Counted from the stretch's first letter, positions 47,243-57,011 are shown. The stretch: DNA of 64,000 nucleotides from Arthrobacter sp. H-02-3 (GCF_003097355.1 NZ_PYUI01000014.1:54159-118158), one strand, 5' to 3'. Numbers and translations: made by a program. Notes: a model not told the origin generated them from the sequence alone.

Positions 47243-48843
47243 CAGTTGTCCGCCCCGGCGTCGGTCACAGACGCGGCGTCGGTCACAGCAGCGGCGTCGG
47301 GCACCTGGTCGGCGGTGATGTTGTGCAGCGAACCGGCGGTGTGGACGGCGCGCAGCGGCGCGGCGGCCTTGTTGACGGTTTCCTGGGCCTCGGTGGGGTT
47401 CACCGAATCGGCAACGATCCCGCCACCGGCCTGGACGTACGCGCGGCCTTCCCGGAGCAGGGCCGAACGGATCGCGATCGCCATGTCCATGTCGCCGGCG
47501 AAGTCCAGGTACCCCACCACGCCGCCGTAGATTCCGCGCCGGTGCGGTTCGAGCTCGTCCAGGAGGCGCAGTGCCCGCGGCTTCGGGGCCCCGGAGAGGG
47601 TGCCTGCCGGGAACGTGGCCTTGAGGACGTCGTAGGCCTTGGCCTCCGGAGCCAGCTTGCCGACCACCGTGGACACGAGGTGCATGATGTGGCTGAAGCG
47701 TTCCACTTCCATGAACTGCGTGACATCGACCGATCCTGCAACGCAGACCTTGGAGAGGTCATTGCGGGACAGGTCGACCAGCATCAGGTGCTCGGCACGC
47801 TCTTTCTGGTCCGCCAGCAGTTCTTCGGCCAGCGCCTTGTCCGCTTCCACCGTTTTGCCCCGCGGGCGTGATCCGGCGATCGGGTGGGTGATGACCTCGT
47901 CCCCGGTCACGGTGACGAGGGCCTCCGGCGAGGAGCCGACGATCGTGTACTCGCGGCCCGCGGCATCTTCGAAGCTGAAGAGGTACATGTACGGGCTGGG
48001 ATTGGTGTTCCGCAGGACCCGGTACACATCGAGGGGGTCCGCGCCGCATTCCATTTCGAAGCGGCGCGAGATCACCACCTGGAAGACCTCCCCGTCCACG
48101 ATCGCCTCCTTGCCGCGGTCCAGGGCGGCGAGGTAGTCGGCCTCGTCCCAGCGTTCCTGCACGCTCGAGGCAAAGTCGAGCGCGGCGGTTTCCAGGACGG
48201 AGACGGGCTGCTTGACGGGGCTGCTGATCTTTTCCAGCAAGGCCTTTACGCGGGCGACGGCGTCATGCCAGGCGTCGTCGACGCGCTCGGAGCTGTTGTC
48301 GAAGTTGATGGCGTTGGCGATCAGCAGGACTGTGCCGTCCATGTTGTCGTGGACCGCCATGTCCGTGACGAGGTTGAGGGCCAGCTCCGGCAGTTCGAGG
48401 TCGTCCTCCGGAGGGCTGGTCAGTTTCTCCCAGTGCCGGACGGTTTCCCAGCCCAGGAATCCGACCAGGCCGGAGGTGAACGGCGGGAGGCCGTCGAAAC
48501 GGTCGGTGCGGAGCGCCGCCACCGTGTCGCGGATGGCGTCCACGGGGTTGCCGTCCAGCGGCACGCCGACCGGGGGCTCGCCGAGCCAGTACGCCTGGCC
48601 GTCCTTGGTGGTCAGGGTGGCGCGGGAGCGGGAGCCGATGAAGGAGTAGCGGGACCAGGATCCGCCGACCGCCGCCGATTCCATCAGGAACGTTCCGGGC
48701 TGGCCGTGGGCGAGCTTGCGGTAGAGCCCGATGGGAGTTTCGGCGTCAGCGAGCACCTTGAGCCGGACGGGGATGACGCGGCTGTGGCCTGCGAGTTCAC
48801 GGAACTCTTCAAGGCCAGGGCTGATGATTCCAAGGTCCTGCAT
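47242..48843 (-). CDS. trpE: Anthranilate synthase component I
   Basis: The 533-residue chorismate-using enzyme makes anthranilate with TrpG (not in this window). Seen are FLMESAAVGGSWSRYSFIG near the N-terminus (feedback Trp site region), EVFQVVISRRFE, SPYMYLFSFED, HPIAGSRPRGKT and TFPAGTLSGAPKPRA. The C-terminal about 20 residues are a low-complexity AVTDAASVTDAGADN tail made by an 18-bp tandem repeat. No trp leader peptide or T-box was seen in the 128 bp upstream. Confidence 0.97.
   Translation of the reverse strand: MQDLGIISPGLEEFRELAGHSRVIPVRLKVLADAETPIGLYRKLAHGQPGTFLMESAAVGGSWSRYSFIGSRSRATLTTKDGQAYWLGEPPVGVPLDGNPVDAIRDTVAALRTDRFDGLPPFTSGLVGFLGWETVRHWEKLTSPPEDDLELPELALNLVTDMAVHDNMDGTVLLIANAINFDNSSERVDDAWHDAVARVKALLEKISSPVKQPVSVLETAALDFASSVQERWDEADYLAALDRGKEAIVDGEVFQVVISRRFEMECGADPLDVYRVLRNTNPSPYMYLFSFEDAAGREYTIVGSSPEALVTVTGDEVITHPIAGSRPRGKTVEADKALAEELLADQKERAEHLMLVDLSRNDLSKVCVAGSVDVTQFMEVERFSHIMHLVSTVVGKLAPEAKAYDVLKATFPAGTLSGAPKPRALRLLDELEPHRRGIYGGVVGYLDFAGDMDMAIAIRSALLREGRAYVQAGGGIVADSVNPTEAQETVNKAAAPLRAVHTAGSLHNITADQVPDAAAVTDAASVTDAGADN
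47258..47305. repeat. 18-bp tandem repeat at the 3' end of trpE
   Basis: Units GCGTCGGTCACAGACGCG (47258-47275) and GCGTCGGTCACAGCAGCG (47276-47293) plus a partial third copy code for an in-frame six-residue repeat in the TrpE tail. Copy number could vary between strains by slippage without shifting the frame. Confidence 0.7.
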
Positions 48844-48971
48844 GGCTGTGCTTTCCGCCTGTTCTTTAGTGGGACCCGTAGCGGATCCGGTCGTGGGATC
48901 CTGCCGGTGGTCCGGTCAGTGAAGCTGTGGGGGTGCCGGAGTGCTGTGCCGGGTTTCCGCGCCGGGGGCGC

Positions 48972-49457
48972 TTAGCCGCCATGGCCGACGACGGCGTCGA
49001 TCTCGCGGCCATCGAAGCAGGTCCGGGTTCCGGTGTGGCAGGCCGCGCCCACCTGGTCGACCCGCACCAGCAGGGCATCGCCGTCGCAGTCCATCGCGAG
49101 CGACTTGACCCATTGGACGTGCCCGGAGGTGTCGCCCTTGCGCCAATACTCCTGGCGGGACCGTGAATAGAAAGTCACACGGCCGCTCGTCATGGTGCGG
49201 TGCAACGCCTCGTCGTCCATCCAGCCCAGCATGAGCACCTCGTGGGTGTCGAACTGCTGGACGATCGCGGCCACCAGGCCGGCGCTGTCGCGCTTCAGGG
49301 CGTCCGCCAGTCCGGCCGGCAGGGGGCTGGCCGCGGAATCCGGGGCCGACGGCGCTGCATTGGATGCGGCGTCGCCGGATACGACGGCGTCGGTGTCGAC
49401 GGCGTCGCCGGGGACAGCGTTGGCGGGGCTGGTGGCGGGGGCGGGCTGCTCAGACAT
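48972..49457 (-). CDS. hisI: Phosphoribosyl-AMP cyclohydrolase
   Basis: The 161-residue zinc enzyme opens the ring of phosphoribosyl-AMP in histidine synthesis. The core (about 50-160) shows [41 protein letters not shown], the Mg site DCDGDALLV and the C-terminal zinc Cys in [10 protein letters not shown]. The first about 45 residues form an Ala/Asp-rich extension not found in short HisI. ATG 49457 has a TAGACT box 7 bases upstream and no ribosome site, so the mRNA may be leaderless. Confidence 0.95.
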   Translation of the reverse strand: MSEQPAPATSPANAVPGDAVDTDAVVSGDAASNAAPSAPDSAASPLPAGLADALKRDSAGLVAAIVQQFDTHEVLMLGWMDDEALHRTMTSGRVTFYSRSRQEYWRKGDTSGHVQWVKSLAMDCDGDALLVRVDQVGAACHTGTRTCFDGREIDAVVGHGG

Positions 49458-49659
49458 CAGATCAAGTCTAGTGCCTCCGGGCAGGCCGCTGGCCTGCGGG
49501 TCCACGCCGTCGCTTAACACTCCCGCCTAACACTTGGCCGCTCTTCGACGCGCCTTCCGCGTTCCCCCGCCGCTCCCCCACCGGATGAAGCCGTCACGCA
49601 CCCCTGCGGCGGCGATTCCTGTGCCCACGCGCGGCCGTCTCGTGCTAGTTTCACAAGTG

Positions 49660-50304
49660 ATGCATTTCGTCGAACCGTCCCGAGAAGTCCTGGCCGAAAC
49701 CCTGCTGGCAGCCGGCCCTGATGCCGCCACGCTCTGCACGGGGTGGCTCACCCGCGACCTTGCCGCGCACCTATACCTGCGCGAGCGGAAAATCGCCGTC
49801 GGACTTGGCCTGCTGATCAAACGCCTTTCCAAGGCCTCGGACCAGGCCACGGCCGAACTCGCCGGCACGCTGAAGACCCACGAGGACTACGCCAAATTGG
49901 TCAACGCCTTCCGGGCCGGTCCCCCGGCGCTGTCGCCGCTGCGGATCAAGGCACTGGACGAGAGCTCCAACCTGATCGAATACTTTGTGCACACCGAAGA
50001 CGTGCGCCGCGCCGTGGACCGCTGGGCACCGCGGGCCCTGGACGAGGCCTACTCGGACGCTCTGTGGGACGAACTCGTCAAGCGGGCGGCCATCCTGTAC
50101 CGCGGCGTGGACCTGGGCATTGTGCTGGTGAGCCCTTCCGGCCCGCGGCACGTGGCCAAGCGAGCCCCCGTGTCGGTGGCCATCGTCGGCGAGCCCGGGG
50201 AACTCCTCATGCACGCCCACGGCCGCACACGCCACGCCCTCGTGACCTTCGAAGGCCAGCCGGATGCTGTCGCGCTCCTGCAGTCCGCCGAAGTCGGCCT
50301 CTAA
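49660..50304 (+). CDS. TIGR03085-family protein (maleylpyruvate isomerase/DinB-like fold)
   Basis: A 214-residue protein beginning HFVEPSREVLAETLLAAGPDAATLCTGWLTRDLAAHLYLRE, matching the TIGR03085 family of putative metal-binding, mycothiol-dependent-like enzymes. The LCTGWLTRDLAAHL helix carries the family His; YFVHTEDVRRA gives the second. The C-terminal half is an SCP2-like domain region. Substrate unknown. ATG 49660 is chosen as family start; a TAGTTT box at 49646-49651 suggests a nearly leaderless mRNA. Confidence 0.82.
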   Translation: MHFVEPSREVLAETLLAAGPDAATLCTGWLTRDLAAHLYLRERKIAVGLGLLIKRLSKASDQATAELAGTLKTHEDYAKLVNAFRAGPPALSPLRIKALDESSNLIEYFVHTEDVRRAVDRWAPRALDEAYSDALWDELVKRAAILYRGVDLGIVLVSPSGPRHVAKRAPVSVAIVGEPGELLMHAHGRTRHALVTFEGQPDAVALLQSAEVGL

Positions 50305-50320
50305 CTCCCCCACAACAAAG

Positions 50321-50383
50321 CAACGCGGGGTCACCTACCGCCCATATTCCCCTCCGGGATGGGCGACAAGCGACCCCGCGTTG
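50321..50383. repeat. Long nested hairpin after the TIGR03085 gene
   Basis: The outer stem CAACGCGGGGTC (50321-50332) pairs with GACCCCGCGTTG (50372-50383); inside lies a second stem CGCCCAT (50339-50345) with ATGGGCG (50359-50365). Such a two-step palindrome between convergent genes could be a terminator or a mobile palindromic unit of the genus. Confidence 0.7.
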
Positions 50384-50390
50384 TTGTAAG

Positions 50391-50540
50391 CGGGCGGTGG
50401 GCCGACGCCCGCAGGGTTCCCTGTCCGTGGAGCCGCTCCGGCGAGGGCCCCAGCCCGAGCTTGCGAGGGCAGGGAGCCGGTGTGGACTTGCGAGGATAGG
50501 GGGCGGGCGGTGGGCCCACGCCCGCAGGGTTCCCTGTCCG
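50391..50540. repeat. Pair of 37-bp direct repeats and shorter motifs between TIGR03085 and hisF
   Basis: A 37-bp segment at 50391-50427 recurs at 50504-50540 with one mismatch (offset 113). Shorter units (CTTGCGAGG followed by ATAGGGGGCGGG) alternate with them. No reading frame is convincing here. The stretch looks like duplicated non-coding DNA of unknown role. Confidence 0.7.
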
Positions 50541-50569
50541 AGCTTGCGAGGATAGGGGGCGGGTGGGGA

Positions 50570-51346
50570 CTAGCGGACCTCGAAGCCTGCCTGCCGGATC
50601 GCGGCCTTGACCTGGGCGATCATGTCGAGGGGCCCGAAGTGGAAGACCGACGCCGCGAGAACGGCGTCGGCGCCCGCTGCCACGGCCGGCGGGAAGTGCT
50701 CGGGTTTGCCGGCGCCGCCGGAGGCGATGAGCGGCACCTTGACCCCCGCACGGGCGAGCCGGATCAATTCCAGGTCAAAGCCGTCCTTGGTGCCGTCGGC
50801 GTCGATCGAGTTGAGCAGGATCTCCCCAACGCCGCGGTCGGCAGCTTCCCGGGCCCACGCGATGGCGTCGATCCCGGTCCCCTGGCGTCCGCCGTGGGTG
50901 GTGACTTCGAAGCCGGACGGGGTGGGCTTCGAACCCGGGCGGGTGCGCCGGGCGTCGAGGGAAAGCACCAGGACCTGGGACCCAAAGTGCCGGGTGATCT
51001 CGTCGATCACGTCCGGCCGGGCCACGGCGGCAGTGTTGATGGCGGCTTTGTCCGCGCCGCAGCGCAGGAGCTTGTCCACCTCGGCCACGCCGCGGACACC
51101 GCCGCCGACCGTGAGCGGGATGAAAACTTCCTCGGCGGTGCGGCGGACGACGTCGAACGTGGTCTCCCGGTTGCCGGACGACGCCGTGACGTCAAGGAAG
51201 GTCAGCTCGTCGGCGCCGCTGTTGTCGTAGCGGTGCGCCAGTTCCACCGGGTCACCGGCGTCGCGGAGCCCTTCAAAGTTGATGCCTTTGACCACGCGGC
51301 CGGCATCGACGTCGAGGCACGGGATGACGCGCACGGCAACAGTCAT
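50570..51346 (-). CDS. hisF: Imidazole glycerol phosphate synthase, cyclase subunit
   Basis: The 258-residue TIM barrel makes imidazole glycerol phosphate and AICAR with ammonia from HisH. Seen are [16 protein letters not shown] (catalytic Asp12), [33 protein letters not shown] (second catalytic Asp) and [13 protein letters not shown]. An extra stretch [16 protein letters not shown] is typical of actinobacteria. hisG lies 43 bp upstream. Confidence 0.96.
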   Translation of the reverse strand: MTVAVRVIPCLDVDAGRVVKGINFEGLRDAGDPVELAHRYDNSGADELTFLDVTASSGNRETTFDVVRRTAEEVFIPLTVGGGVRGVAEVDKLLRCGADKAAINTAAVARPDVIDEITRHFGSQVLVLSLDARRTRPGSKPTPSGFEVTTHGGRQGTGIDAIAWAREAADRGVGEILLNSIDADGTKDGFDLELIRLARAGVKVPLIASGGAGKPEHFPPAVAAGADAVLAASVFHFGPLDMIAQVKAAIRQAGFEVR

Positions 51347-51389
51347 GACTTCTCCTGATGTTTGCTGGAGGGACTCGGCAGGTGGGCGC

Positions 51390-52232
51390 TCAGATGCGGC
51401 AGGCGTGGATGCTGCTGACCAGGATGGCGCGGGCGCCGAGGTCGTAGAGCTCGTCCATGATCCGGTTGGTTTCCCGCTTGGGCACCATCGAGCGGACGGC
51501 CACCCAGTCCGAATCGCGCAGCGGCGAGACGGTCGGCGACTCCAGGCCCGGGGTGAGTCCGGCGGCCTGCTCTACGAGCTCCTTACGGATGTCGTAGTCC
51601 ATCAGCACGTACTGCCGGGCCACGAGCACGCCCTGAAGCCGGCGGATCAGTACCTCGGTGGCCGGGTTCTGCTCGCCCTTGCGGCCGATCAGCACCGACT
51701 CGGAGTTCAGGATCGGCTCGCCGAAAATCTCCATGCCGGCGGCCTTGAGCGTGGTGCCGGTCTCGACGACGTCGGCAATTGCGTCCGCGACGCCGAGGCG
51801 TACGGAGGATTCTACGGCGCCGTCGAGGCGGACCACCTTCGCTTTGATGCCGCGCTCGGCCAGGTAGCCGCGCAGCAGACCGTCATAGCTCGTGGCGAGG
51901 CGCTTGCCCTCGAGCTGTTCGATGGTGGTGAAGTCGCCCACGGGGCCGGCGAAGCGGAAGGTGGACGCGGCGAAGCCCAGCGGCAGCAGTTCCTCGGCCT
52001 CGACCTCGGCGTCGAGCAGCAGGTCACGGCCGGTGATGCCGACGTCGAGTGTTCCCTGGCCCACGTACACGGCGATGTCGCGCGGACGCAGGAAGAAGAA
52101 CTCAATGTCGTTGTCCGGGTCCACCATGACCAGTTCGCGGGTGTCGCGGCGCTGGCGGTAGCCAGCCTCAGCAAGCATGGCGGAGGCGGCTTCGGACAGG
52201 GATCCCTTGTTCGGGACGGCAACTCTAAGCAT
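51390..52232 (-). CDS. hisG: ATP phosphoribosyltransferase, long form
   Basis: The 280-residue first enzyme of histidine synthesis joins ATP and [19 protein letters not shown] and the [18 protein letters not shown] segment belong to the catalytic domains, [15 protein letters not shown] is the PRPP loop, and the about 75-residue C-terminal ACT-like domain ([20 protein letters not shown]) binds histidine for feedback control. It is the long form, so no HisZ is needed. hisE lies 102 bp upstream. Confidence 0.96.
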   Translation of the reverse strand: MLRVAVPNKGSLSEAASAMLAEAGYRQRRDTRELVMVDPDNDIEFFFLRPRDIAVYVGQGTLDVGITGRDLLLDAEVEAEELLPLGFAASTFRFAGPVGDFTTIEQLEGKRLATSYDGLLRGYLAERGIKAKVVRLDGAVESSVRLGVADAIADVVETGTTLKAAGMEIFGEPILNSESVLIGRKGEQNPATEVLIRRLQGVLVARQYVLMDYDIRKELVEQAAGLTPGLESPTVSPLRDSDWVAVRSMVPKRETNRIMDELYDLGARAILVSSIHACRI

Positions 52233-52334
52233 GGGAAAGTCTCTCTTGGGTGTGGAAGGTCTCTGTTGGGCACGTCGGCCACGCGGTGCGCGGGTTCCGC
52301 CGGATGAGTCCTGGCGTTTTCCGTGCGGGCGCGG

Positions 52335-52598
52335 CTACAGATGCTTGTAGACGTCTTCCAGGGTGAGTCCTTTGGCGAGCATCAGAACCTGCAGGTGGTA
52401 CAGCAGCTGCGAAATTTCCTCAGCGGCGGCTTCATCGGATTCATACTCGGCAGCCATCCAGACCTCGGCTGCTTCCTCCACGACCTTCTTGCCGATGCCA
52501 TGGACTCCGGAATCCAGTTCGGCGACGGTGCGGGAGCCTTCCGGGCGGACGGCTGCCTTTTCACTCAGTTCTGCGAACAGCGACTCGAAATTCTTCAC
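52335..52598 (-). CDS. hisE: Phosphoribosyl-ATP pyrophosphatase
   Basis: The 87-residue all-helical MazG-like enzyme hydrolyses phosphoribosyl-[43 protein letters not shown] (metal Glu residues) and [13 protein letters not shown] show the family. The GTG at 52598 is preceded by TAGGCT at 7 bases, so the hisE-hisG-hisF mRNA is probably leaderless. The frame to 52676 is not used. Confidence 0.95.
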   Translation of the reverse strand: MKNFESLFAELSEKAAVRPEGSRTVAELDSGVHGIGKKVVEEAAEVWMAAEYESDEAAAEEISQLLYHLQVLMLAKGLTLEDVYKHL

Positions 52599-52690
52599 GC
52601 CCCCAAGCCTACTTGCTCCCGGCGCGGGAACGCCTGCCGGGCCCTTGCATGACGAACGGGATGTGAGGCATTGCACACCATGTCAATCAC

Positions 52691-52727
52691 AGGCGGGGCG
52701 GCCGGCGGGCTGCCGGCCGCCCCGCCT
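52691..52727. terminator. GC-rich hairpin after ribH
   Basis: AGGCGGGGCGGCCGGC (52691-52706) pairs exactly with its complement at 52712-52727 across a 5-base loop. It follows the end of the rib operon on the minus strand. There is no U-run, as in many actinobacterial terminators. Confidence 0.7.
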
Positions 52728-52800
52728 GGAGCTGCAGTTGTGCGGGCTCCGGTTGTCCGGGGCGAATTGTCTGGAGCGAATTGTCTGGGTGAAGCGGTAC

Positions 52801-53286
52801 TTAGCCGAACTGCTTGAGGGTCACTGCCGTGGCCAGGGCGGCGGTGACGGCCTCGTGCCCCTTGTCCTCGGTGGAACCCGGCAGGCCGGCCCGGTCGATG
52901 CCCTGCTGTTCGGTATCGCACGTCAGCACGCCGAAGCCCACGGGGACGCCGGTGCGGACGCTGACCTCGGTCAGGCCCAGGGTGGCTGCCTCGCAGACAT
53001 ATTCGAAGTGCGGCGTCCCGCCACGGATGACGACGCCGAGCGCCACGACGGCGTCGAAGTGCGGTGCCAGCCGGGCAGCCGCGACGGGGAGCTCAAACGT
53101 GCCCGGCACCCGCAGGACGGTCGGCTCGCTGATGCCGGCGTCCTTCGCGGCACGCAGGGCGCCGTCAAGGAGCCCGTCCATGATCTGGGTGTGCCAGCTC
53201 GCGGCCACGATGGCCAGTTTGAGCCGCGAGGTTTCCTCCGGCTTGAACGTGCTGAGGTCGATCTGGGGGGCGCCGTGGCCACTCAT
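52801..53286 (-). CDS. ribH: 6,7-dimethyl-8-ribityllumazine synthase
   Basis: The 161-residue enzyme condenses the ribityl pyrimidine with dihydroxybutanone phosphate, the step before riboflavin synthase. Seen are [52 protein letters not shown] and [14 protein letters not shown]. It is the last gene of the rib operon; the 126-bp gap after ribA holds no clear site. Confidence 0.96.
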   Translation of the reverse strand: MSGHGAPQIDLSTFKPEETSRLKLAIVAASWHTQIMDGLLDGALRAAKDAGISEPTVLRVPGTFELPVAAARLAPHFDAVVALGVVIRGGTPHFEYVCEAATLGLTEVSVRTGVPVGFGVLTCDTEQQGIDRAGLPGSTEDKGHEAVTAALATAVTLKQFG

Positions 53287-53412
53287 GGGAATTCCTTGCT
53301 GTTGAGTCTGGTGGTTGGTCCGCCGCCAGTCCGCCCTGCCGGGCAGCTTAGGCTGCCGGGCACGGCGGGCTGGCGGGTGAAGCGGGGCGGAACGGCCCGG
53401 AGGGCCGCCGGG

Positions 53413-54096
53413 TCAGTCCTGGTCGTGCTCGAATCCGGCCGGAGCCGGTTCAACGTCCAGAACCAGGCGGTGGTCCATCCGGTCCTTTTTCGTCTGCAGG
53501 TAGCGGATGTTCTGTTCCCTGGAAGGAACCTCAGTGGGGACCATCTCCACCACCGTGACGCCTGCCTGGGCGAGCCGGTCCTGTTTGTCCGGGTTGTTGC
53601 TCAGGAGCCGGATCTCGTGGAGGCCCATATCGGCGAGGATCTGGGCCGCCGCCTTGTAGCAGCGCGCATCGACGGGCAACCCGAGCTGCTCGTTGGCCTC
53701 CACAGTGTCGAATCCGGCCTCCTGCAGGGCATAGGCCTTCATCTTGTTCGCCAAGCCGATCCCGCGGCCCTCCTGGCCGCGCAGGTAGAGCAGCGTACCG
53801 CCGAACTCGTTGATCATCTCGAGGGCATAGGCCAGCTGTTCGCCGCAGTCGCACCGGTAGGAGCCGAACACGTCCCCGGTGAGGCACTCCGAATGCAAGC
53901 GGACCAGCGGGGCCATCCCATCCACAGGTTGCATCGGTGAACTGACCGCCAGGTGTTCGGCGCCGGTGGCCAGATCGGTCCAGGCCTGGGCCACGAAATC
54001 GCCAAATGCGGTGGGCAGTTGGACGATGGGTCCTGCGCTGACCGGATGCGGCTGACCTGCCATGGCCGTTTCTTCTCGTGTCTTAGAAGTCGTCAC
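53413..54096 (-). CDS. ribA: GTP cyclohydrolase II
   Basis: The 227-residue zinc enzyme starts riboflavin synthesis from GTP. The LVRLHSECLTGDVFGSYRCDCG segment holds the three zinc Cys, followed by LRGQEGRGIGLANKM and IRLLSNNPDKQDRL. The GTG at 54096 has a strong GGAGGAG site; the longer frame upstream to 54174 overlaps ribB and is unlikely. ribA and ribB are separate genes here, not the RibBA fusion found in many bacteria. Confidence 0.95.
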   Translation of the reverse strand: MTTSKTREETAMAGQPHPVSAGPIVQLPTAFGDFVAQAWTDLATGAEHLAVSSPMQPVDGMAPLVRLHSECLTGDVFGSYRCDCGEQLAYALEMINEFGGTLLYLRGQEGRGIGLANKMKAYALQEAGFDTVEANEQLGLPVDARCYKAAAQILADMGLHEIRLLSNNPDKQDRLAQAGVTVVEMVPTEVPSREQNIRYLQTKKDRMDHRLVLDVEPAPAGFEHDQD

Positions 54097-54109
54097 TATT
54101 TCTCCTCCA

Positions 54110-54871
54110 TCAGACGGGATCCGCTGCGTAGCTGTCGTGCTGCCCTGCTTCGAGGTAGGCCACCAGATCCGCAATCGAAATCAGGGGGCAGCCATGCTCA
54201 ATGGCGAAGCCGCGTAGTCCGTCCAGCCGCATCATTTCTCCGTTGTCATACACCAGCTCTGCAATCACTCCCACGGGTTCCAGTCCCGCCAGCCGGCACA
54301 GGTCCACGGCCGCTTCGGTGTGGCCGGGACGTTCCCGTACTCCCCCCTTAACGGCGCGGAGGGGAAAAACATGCCCGGGACGCGTCAGGGATTTCGGCTG
54401 GCTTTGCGGGTCGGCCAGGATCCGGGCTGTCAGGGCGCGGTCCGTGGCAGAAATTCCGGTGCTGACTCCGACGGCGGCATCACAGGACACGGTGTAGGCG
54501 GTGCCCTTGGCGTCTTCGTTGACGGCCACCATCGGCGGCAGCGCGAGGGCGTCGGCCCGGTCGGCGGCCAGCGGTACGCAGATCACGCCGGAGCTGTAGC
54601 GGACCGTCCAGCCCATCAGTGCCGGCGTCGCGTGCTGGGCGGCGAAAATGATGTCGCCTTCGTTCTCGCGGTCCTCGTTATCCACTACGAGGACGGGACG
54701 CCCGGCGGCCATGGCGGCAATGGCGTCCTCGATCGGATCGAGGCCCGTCCTGCCTGAGTCTGCAACGGGGTCTGCAGCCGGGTGTGCAGGTGAGTCTGCG
54801 GCTGAGTCCGCCGCGGCGGGGCGGAGTTCTTCAGCCAGGACATGGCCTGCCTGGTCCTTGACGCGGCTCAT
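54110..54871 (-). CDS. ribB: 3,4-dihydroxy-2-butanone-4-phosphate synthase
   Basis: The 253-residue enzyme makes dihydroxybutanone phosphate from ribulose-5-phosphate. Motifs: [19 protein letters not shown] (Mg site), [25 protein letters not shown] and [11 protein letters not shown]. The first 40 residues are a variable Ala/Asp-rich stretch. Its start overlaps the ribE stop by four bases (ATGA), and ribA begins 13 bp after its stop. Confidence 0.95.
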   Translation of the reverse strand: MSRVKDQAGHVLAEELRPAAADSAADSPAHPAADPVADSGRTGLDPIEDAIAAMAAGRPVLVVDNEDRENEGDIIFAAQHATPALMGWTVRYSSGVICVPLAADRADALALPPMVAVNEDAKGTAYTVSCDAAVGVSTGISATDRALTARILADPQSQPKSLTRPGHVFPLRAVKGGVRERPGHTEAAVDLCRLAGLEPVGVIAELVYDNGEMMRLDGLRGFAIEHGCPLISIADLVAYLEAGQHDSYAADPV

Positions 54872-55566
54872 TTCGCTGCCCCGTCCGTGAGTGCTGCTTC
54901 TTGGGCTGCTTCTTCGGCGGGCGCCGCGGACGCCCGGTGCGCTGCGGGCGACGTTCCGCTGGCAAAGGACAGCAGGCGTTCGGTGTATTTCGCCAGCACG
55001 TCAACTTCAAGGTTCACCCGGCCGCCGAGGGGCTTGCCGCCCAGGCCGGTCTCCGTGAGGGTCGTGGGGATCAGCCCGACTTCAAACCAGGGCGCCGGAT
55101 CGTTCGCGGGGCTCACGGCAGTGACCGTGAGGGAGACGCCGTCGACGGCGATGGACCCCTTTTCGGCGATGTACCGTGCCAGTCCGGCCGGCACACCGAA
55201 CCGGAGCCGGTCCCAGTTGCCGAGGCCCTCGCGTTCCAGAAGCTGCCCGACGCCGTCGACATGCCCCTGGACAACGTGACCGTCCAGCCGTCCCCCGGCC
55301 GGGACGCAGCGCTCCAGGTTGACGGGATCGCCGGCAGTGAGTTCACCGATGGTGCTGCGGTTGAGGGTTTCGCCCATGACGTCGACGCTGAAGTCTTTGC
55401 CGTCGATTTGCGTGGCCGTGAGGCAGACGCCGTTGACCGCGATGGAACCACCCAGGGCGAGGCCGTCCGTGGTGCCGGGCGCGTGGAGCCGAACGGTGGC
55501 GCTGACGTCGCCGTTGCGCTCAACGGAAAGCACCTTTCCCTGCTCGGCGATAATTCCGGTAAACAT
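54868..55566 (-). CDS. ribE: Riboflavin synthase
   Basis: The 232-residue enzyme turns two lumazine molecules into riboflavin. Two lumazine-binding barrels are visible: [12 protein letters not shown]...VNGVCLTAT and a second starting at [13 protein letters not shown] with VDGVSLTV. The C-terminal about 30 residues are Ala-rich. ATG 55566 has AGGAGG 7 bases upstream and overlaps the ribD stop by one base (TGATG). Confidence 0.96.
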   Translation of the reverse strand: MFTGIIAEQGKVLSVERNGDVSATVRLHAPGTTDGLALGGSIAVNGVCLTATQIDGKDFSVDVMGETLNRSTIGELTAGDPVNLERCVPAGGRLDGHVVQGHVDGVGQLLEREGLGNWDRLRFGVPAGLARYIAEKGSIAVDGVSLTVTAVSPANDPAPWFEVGLIPTTLTETGLGGKPLGGRVNLEVDVLAKYTERLLSFASGTSPAAHRASAAPAEEAAQEAALTDGAAK

Positions 55567-56765
55567 CAATTGCCTCCTGCGGCGGTGTCCGCGCCATTGC
55601 GTTGCGGGGTTGTATCGGATGAAGTAGAGGTGGCGGCCGGGCTCTCCACGCCGGGCGCGCTGGCGGGGCTCGCGGGGCCCGCCGGGCGAAGATGCAGCCG
55701 GAGGTCGCGGCCGAGCATCTGGACGGCGCCCCCGGACGCGGAGTCCCATTCCCACGGTTGGGCATCGGCCAGGGTGGTGATGCCCAGGTCGTCGAGCGCG
55801 GGCGTTCCGGAGCCGAGCAGCGTCGGCGCCAGGTAGACGATGAGTTCATCGACCAGACCGGCGGTAAGGAATGCGCTCAGGATCCGGGAACCGCCTTCCA
55901 CCATGAGGTGCCGGACGCCGCTCTGGAACAGCTGGTCCAGGGCCTCGCGCGGATCACGGGTCGCCAGATGCAGGACGTTGCCGTCCGCGCCGTGGATGGC
56001 CGCGTCCTCGGGTATGCCTCGGTAGCCCATCACGGCGCGCAGCGGCTGCTTGCCGGACTCCTCGCCGTCAGAATTCCGGGCCGTGAGCCGGGGGTTGTCG
56101 ACCAGCACCGTCTGCGTGCCGACCAGGATGGCGTCAATCCGGCCCCGGAGCGCATGGTTGTCGGCGAGGGACTCCGGGCTGGAGATCCACTGGCTGGTGC
56201 CGTCGTCGGCAGCAATGCGGCTGTCGAGGGTCTGTGCGATATGCAGCGTGACGAAGGGCCGTTTGGCGGCGACGGCGTCGAACCAGCGCCGGTTTAAATC
56301 CAGCGCGGCGTCGGCCGCCAGCCCGGACCGGACGCGGACACCCGCGGCGCGGAGCGTCACGGCGCCGCCGGCGGCCGGGTCATGGGGGTCATCGATGGCG
56401 TAGATGACGTCGGTGATGCCGGCGTTGATGATCGCCCGGGCGCAGGGGCCGGTGCGTCCGCAGTGGTTGCACGGTTCCAGGGTCACCACCATCGAAGCAC
56501 CGCGGAGATCCAAACCCGCCGCCTGCGCCTGGGCAATCGCGTCAGCTTCGGCGTGGGCAGTCCCTGCCCCGCGGTGGTACCCGGTGACGAGAGGCGACCC
56601 GTCCGTTCCGAGGACGACGGCGCCCACGAGCGGGTTGGCGCCCCGCGGACCCTGCCCCGCGGCAGCGAGGGCAGCTTGCATGGCCGCACGTTCCGCGGCG
56701 CTGAAGGGGGCTCCGGCGTCGGGCTCGCCCAAAGGAGCTGTGGTGGCCAGGTGACTGCCGCTCAT
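55566..56765 (-). CDS. ribD: Bifunctional riboflavin deaminase/reductase
   Basis: The 399-residue protein has an N-terminal deaminase (about 20-160; AHAEADAIAQA, EPCNHCGRTGPC zinc site) and a C-terminal reductase (about 165-360; FVTLHIAQTLDSRIA, TVLVDNPRLTAR, VEGGSRILSAFL). It deaminates and reduces the pyrimidine intermediate. The last about 35 residues are a disordered tail. Its start overlaps the end of the ribM remnant by four bases (ATGA). Confidence 0.95.
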   Translation of the reverse strand: MSGSHLATTAPLGEPDAGAPFSAAERAAMQAALAAAGQGPRGANPLVGAVVLGTDGSPLVTGYHRGAGTAHAEADAIAQAQAAGLDLRGASMVVTLEPCNHCGRTGPCARAIINAGITDVIYAIDDPHDPAAGGAVTLRAAGVRVRSGLAADAALDLNRRWFDAVAAKRPFVTLHIAQTLDSRIAADDGTSQWISSPESLADNHALRGRIDAILVGTQTVLVDNPRLTARNSDGEESGKQPLRAVMGYRGIPEDAAIHGADGNVLHLATRDPREALDQLFQSGVRHLMVEGGSRILSAFLTAGLVDELIVYLAPTLLGSGTPALDDLGITTLADAQPWEWDSASGGAVQMLGRDLRLHLRPAGPASPASAPGVESPAATSTSSDTTPQRNGADTAAGGN

Positions 56766-56950
56766 GCCATCACCCCCACGTCGGGGACGGCCACAGTGGA
56801 GACGGTCATCTTAGAGGCTGCCCATACCCGGCGGCGCATGCCGCCGAGGGCCGGGGCCAGCCCAGAGATGTTGCCAGGCACTTCACAAAGAATCAGGACA
56901 GATCCGATTACCGGGACCTGTGCTTGGAAGAGCCATCGCAGAAAGTTCAT
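56762..56950 (-). pseudogene. ribM: 5' fragment of a ribM/pnuX-type riboflavin transporter gene
   Basis: ATG 56950, with GGAAGGA before it, opens a frame MNFLRWLFQAQVPVIGSVLI then NISGLAPALGGMRRRVWA. This is the N-terminus (TM1 region and loop) of PnuC-fold transporters; in actinobacterial rib operons the member is RibM/PnuX, which imports riboflavin. After about 45 residues similarity ends and 17 unrelated residues lead to a stop that overlaps ribD. Most of the transporter is gone. The remaining frame may survive because it couples ribosomes to ribD. Confidence 0.65.
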
Positions 56951-57011
56951 GTGTGTCGTTCCTTCCCTCTAGAACCGCGATGGCTCCGGGGGTATACGAC
57001 AGCACAATTAT

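Noticed and set aside
48844..48971. Possible trp attenuator before trpE
   Set aside because: No leader peptide with Trp codons, T-box or terminator/antiterminator pair could be found in the 128 bp.
50391..50562. CRISPR-like array
   Set aside because: Only two copies of a 37-bp unit with no regular spacer series and no cas genes.
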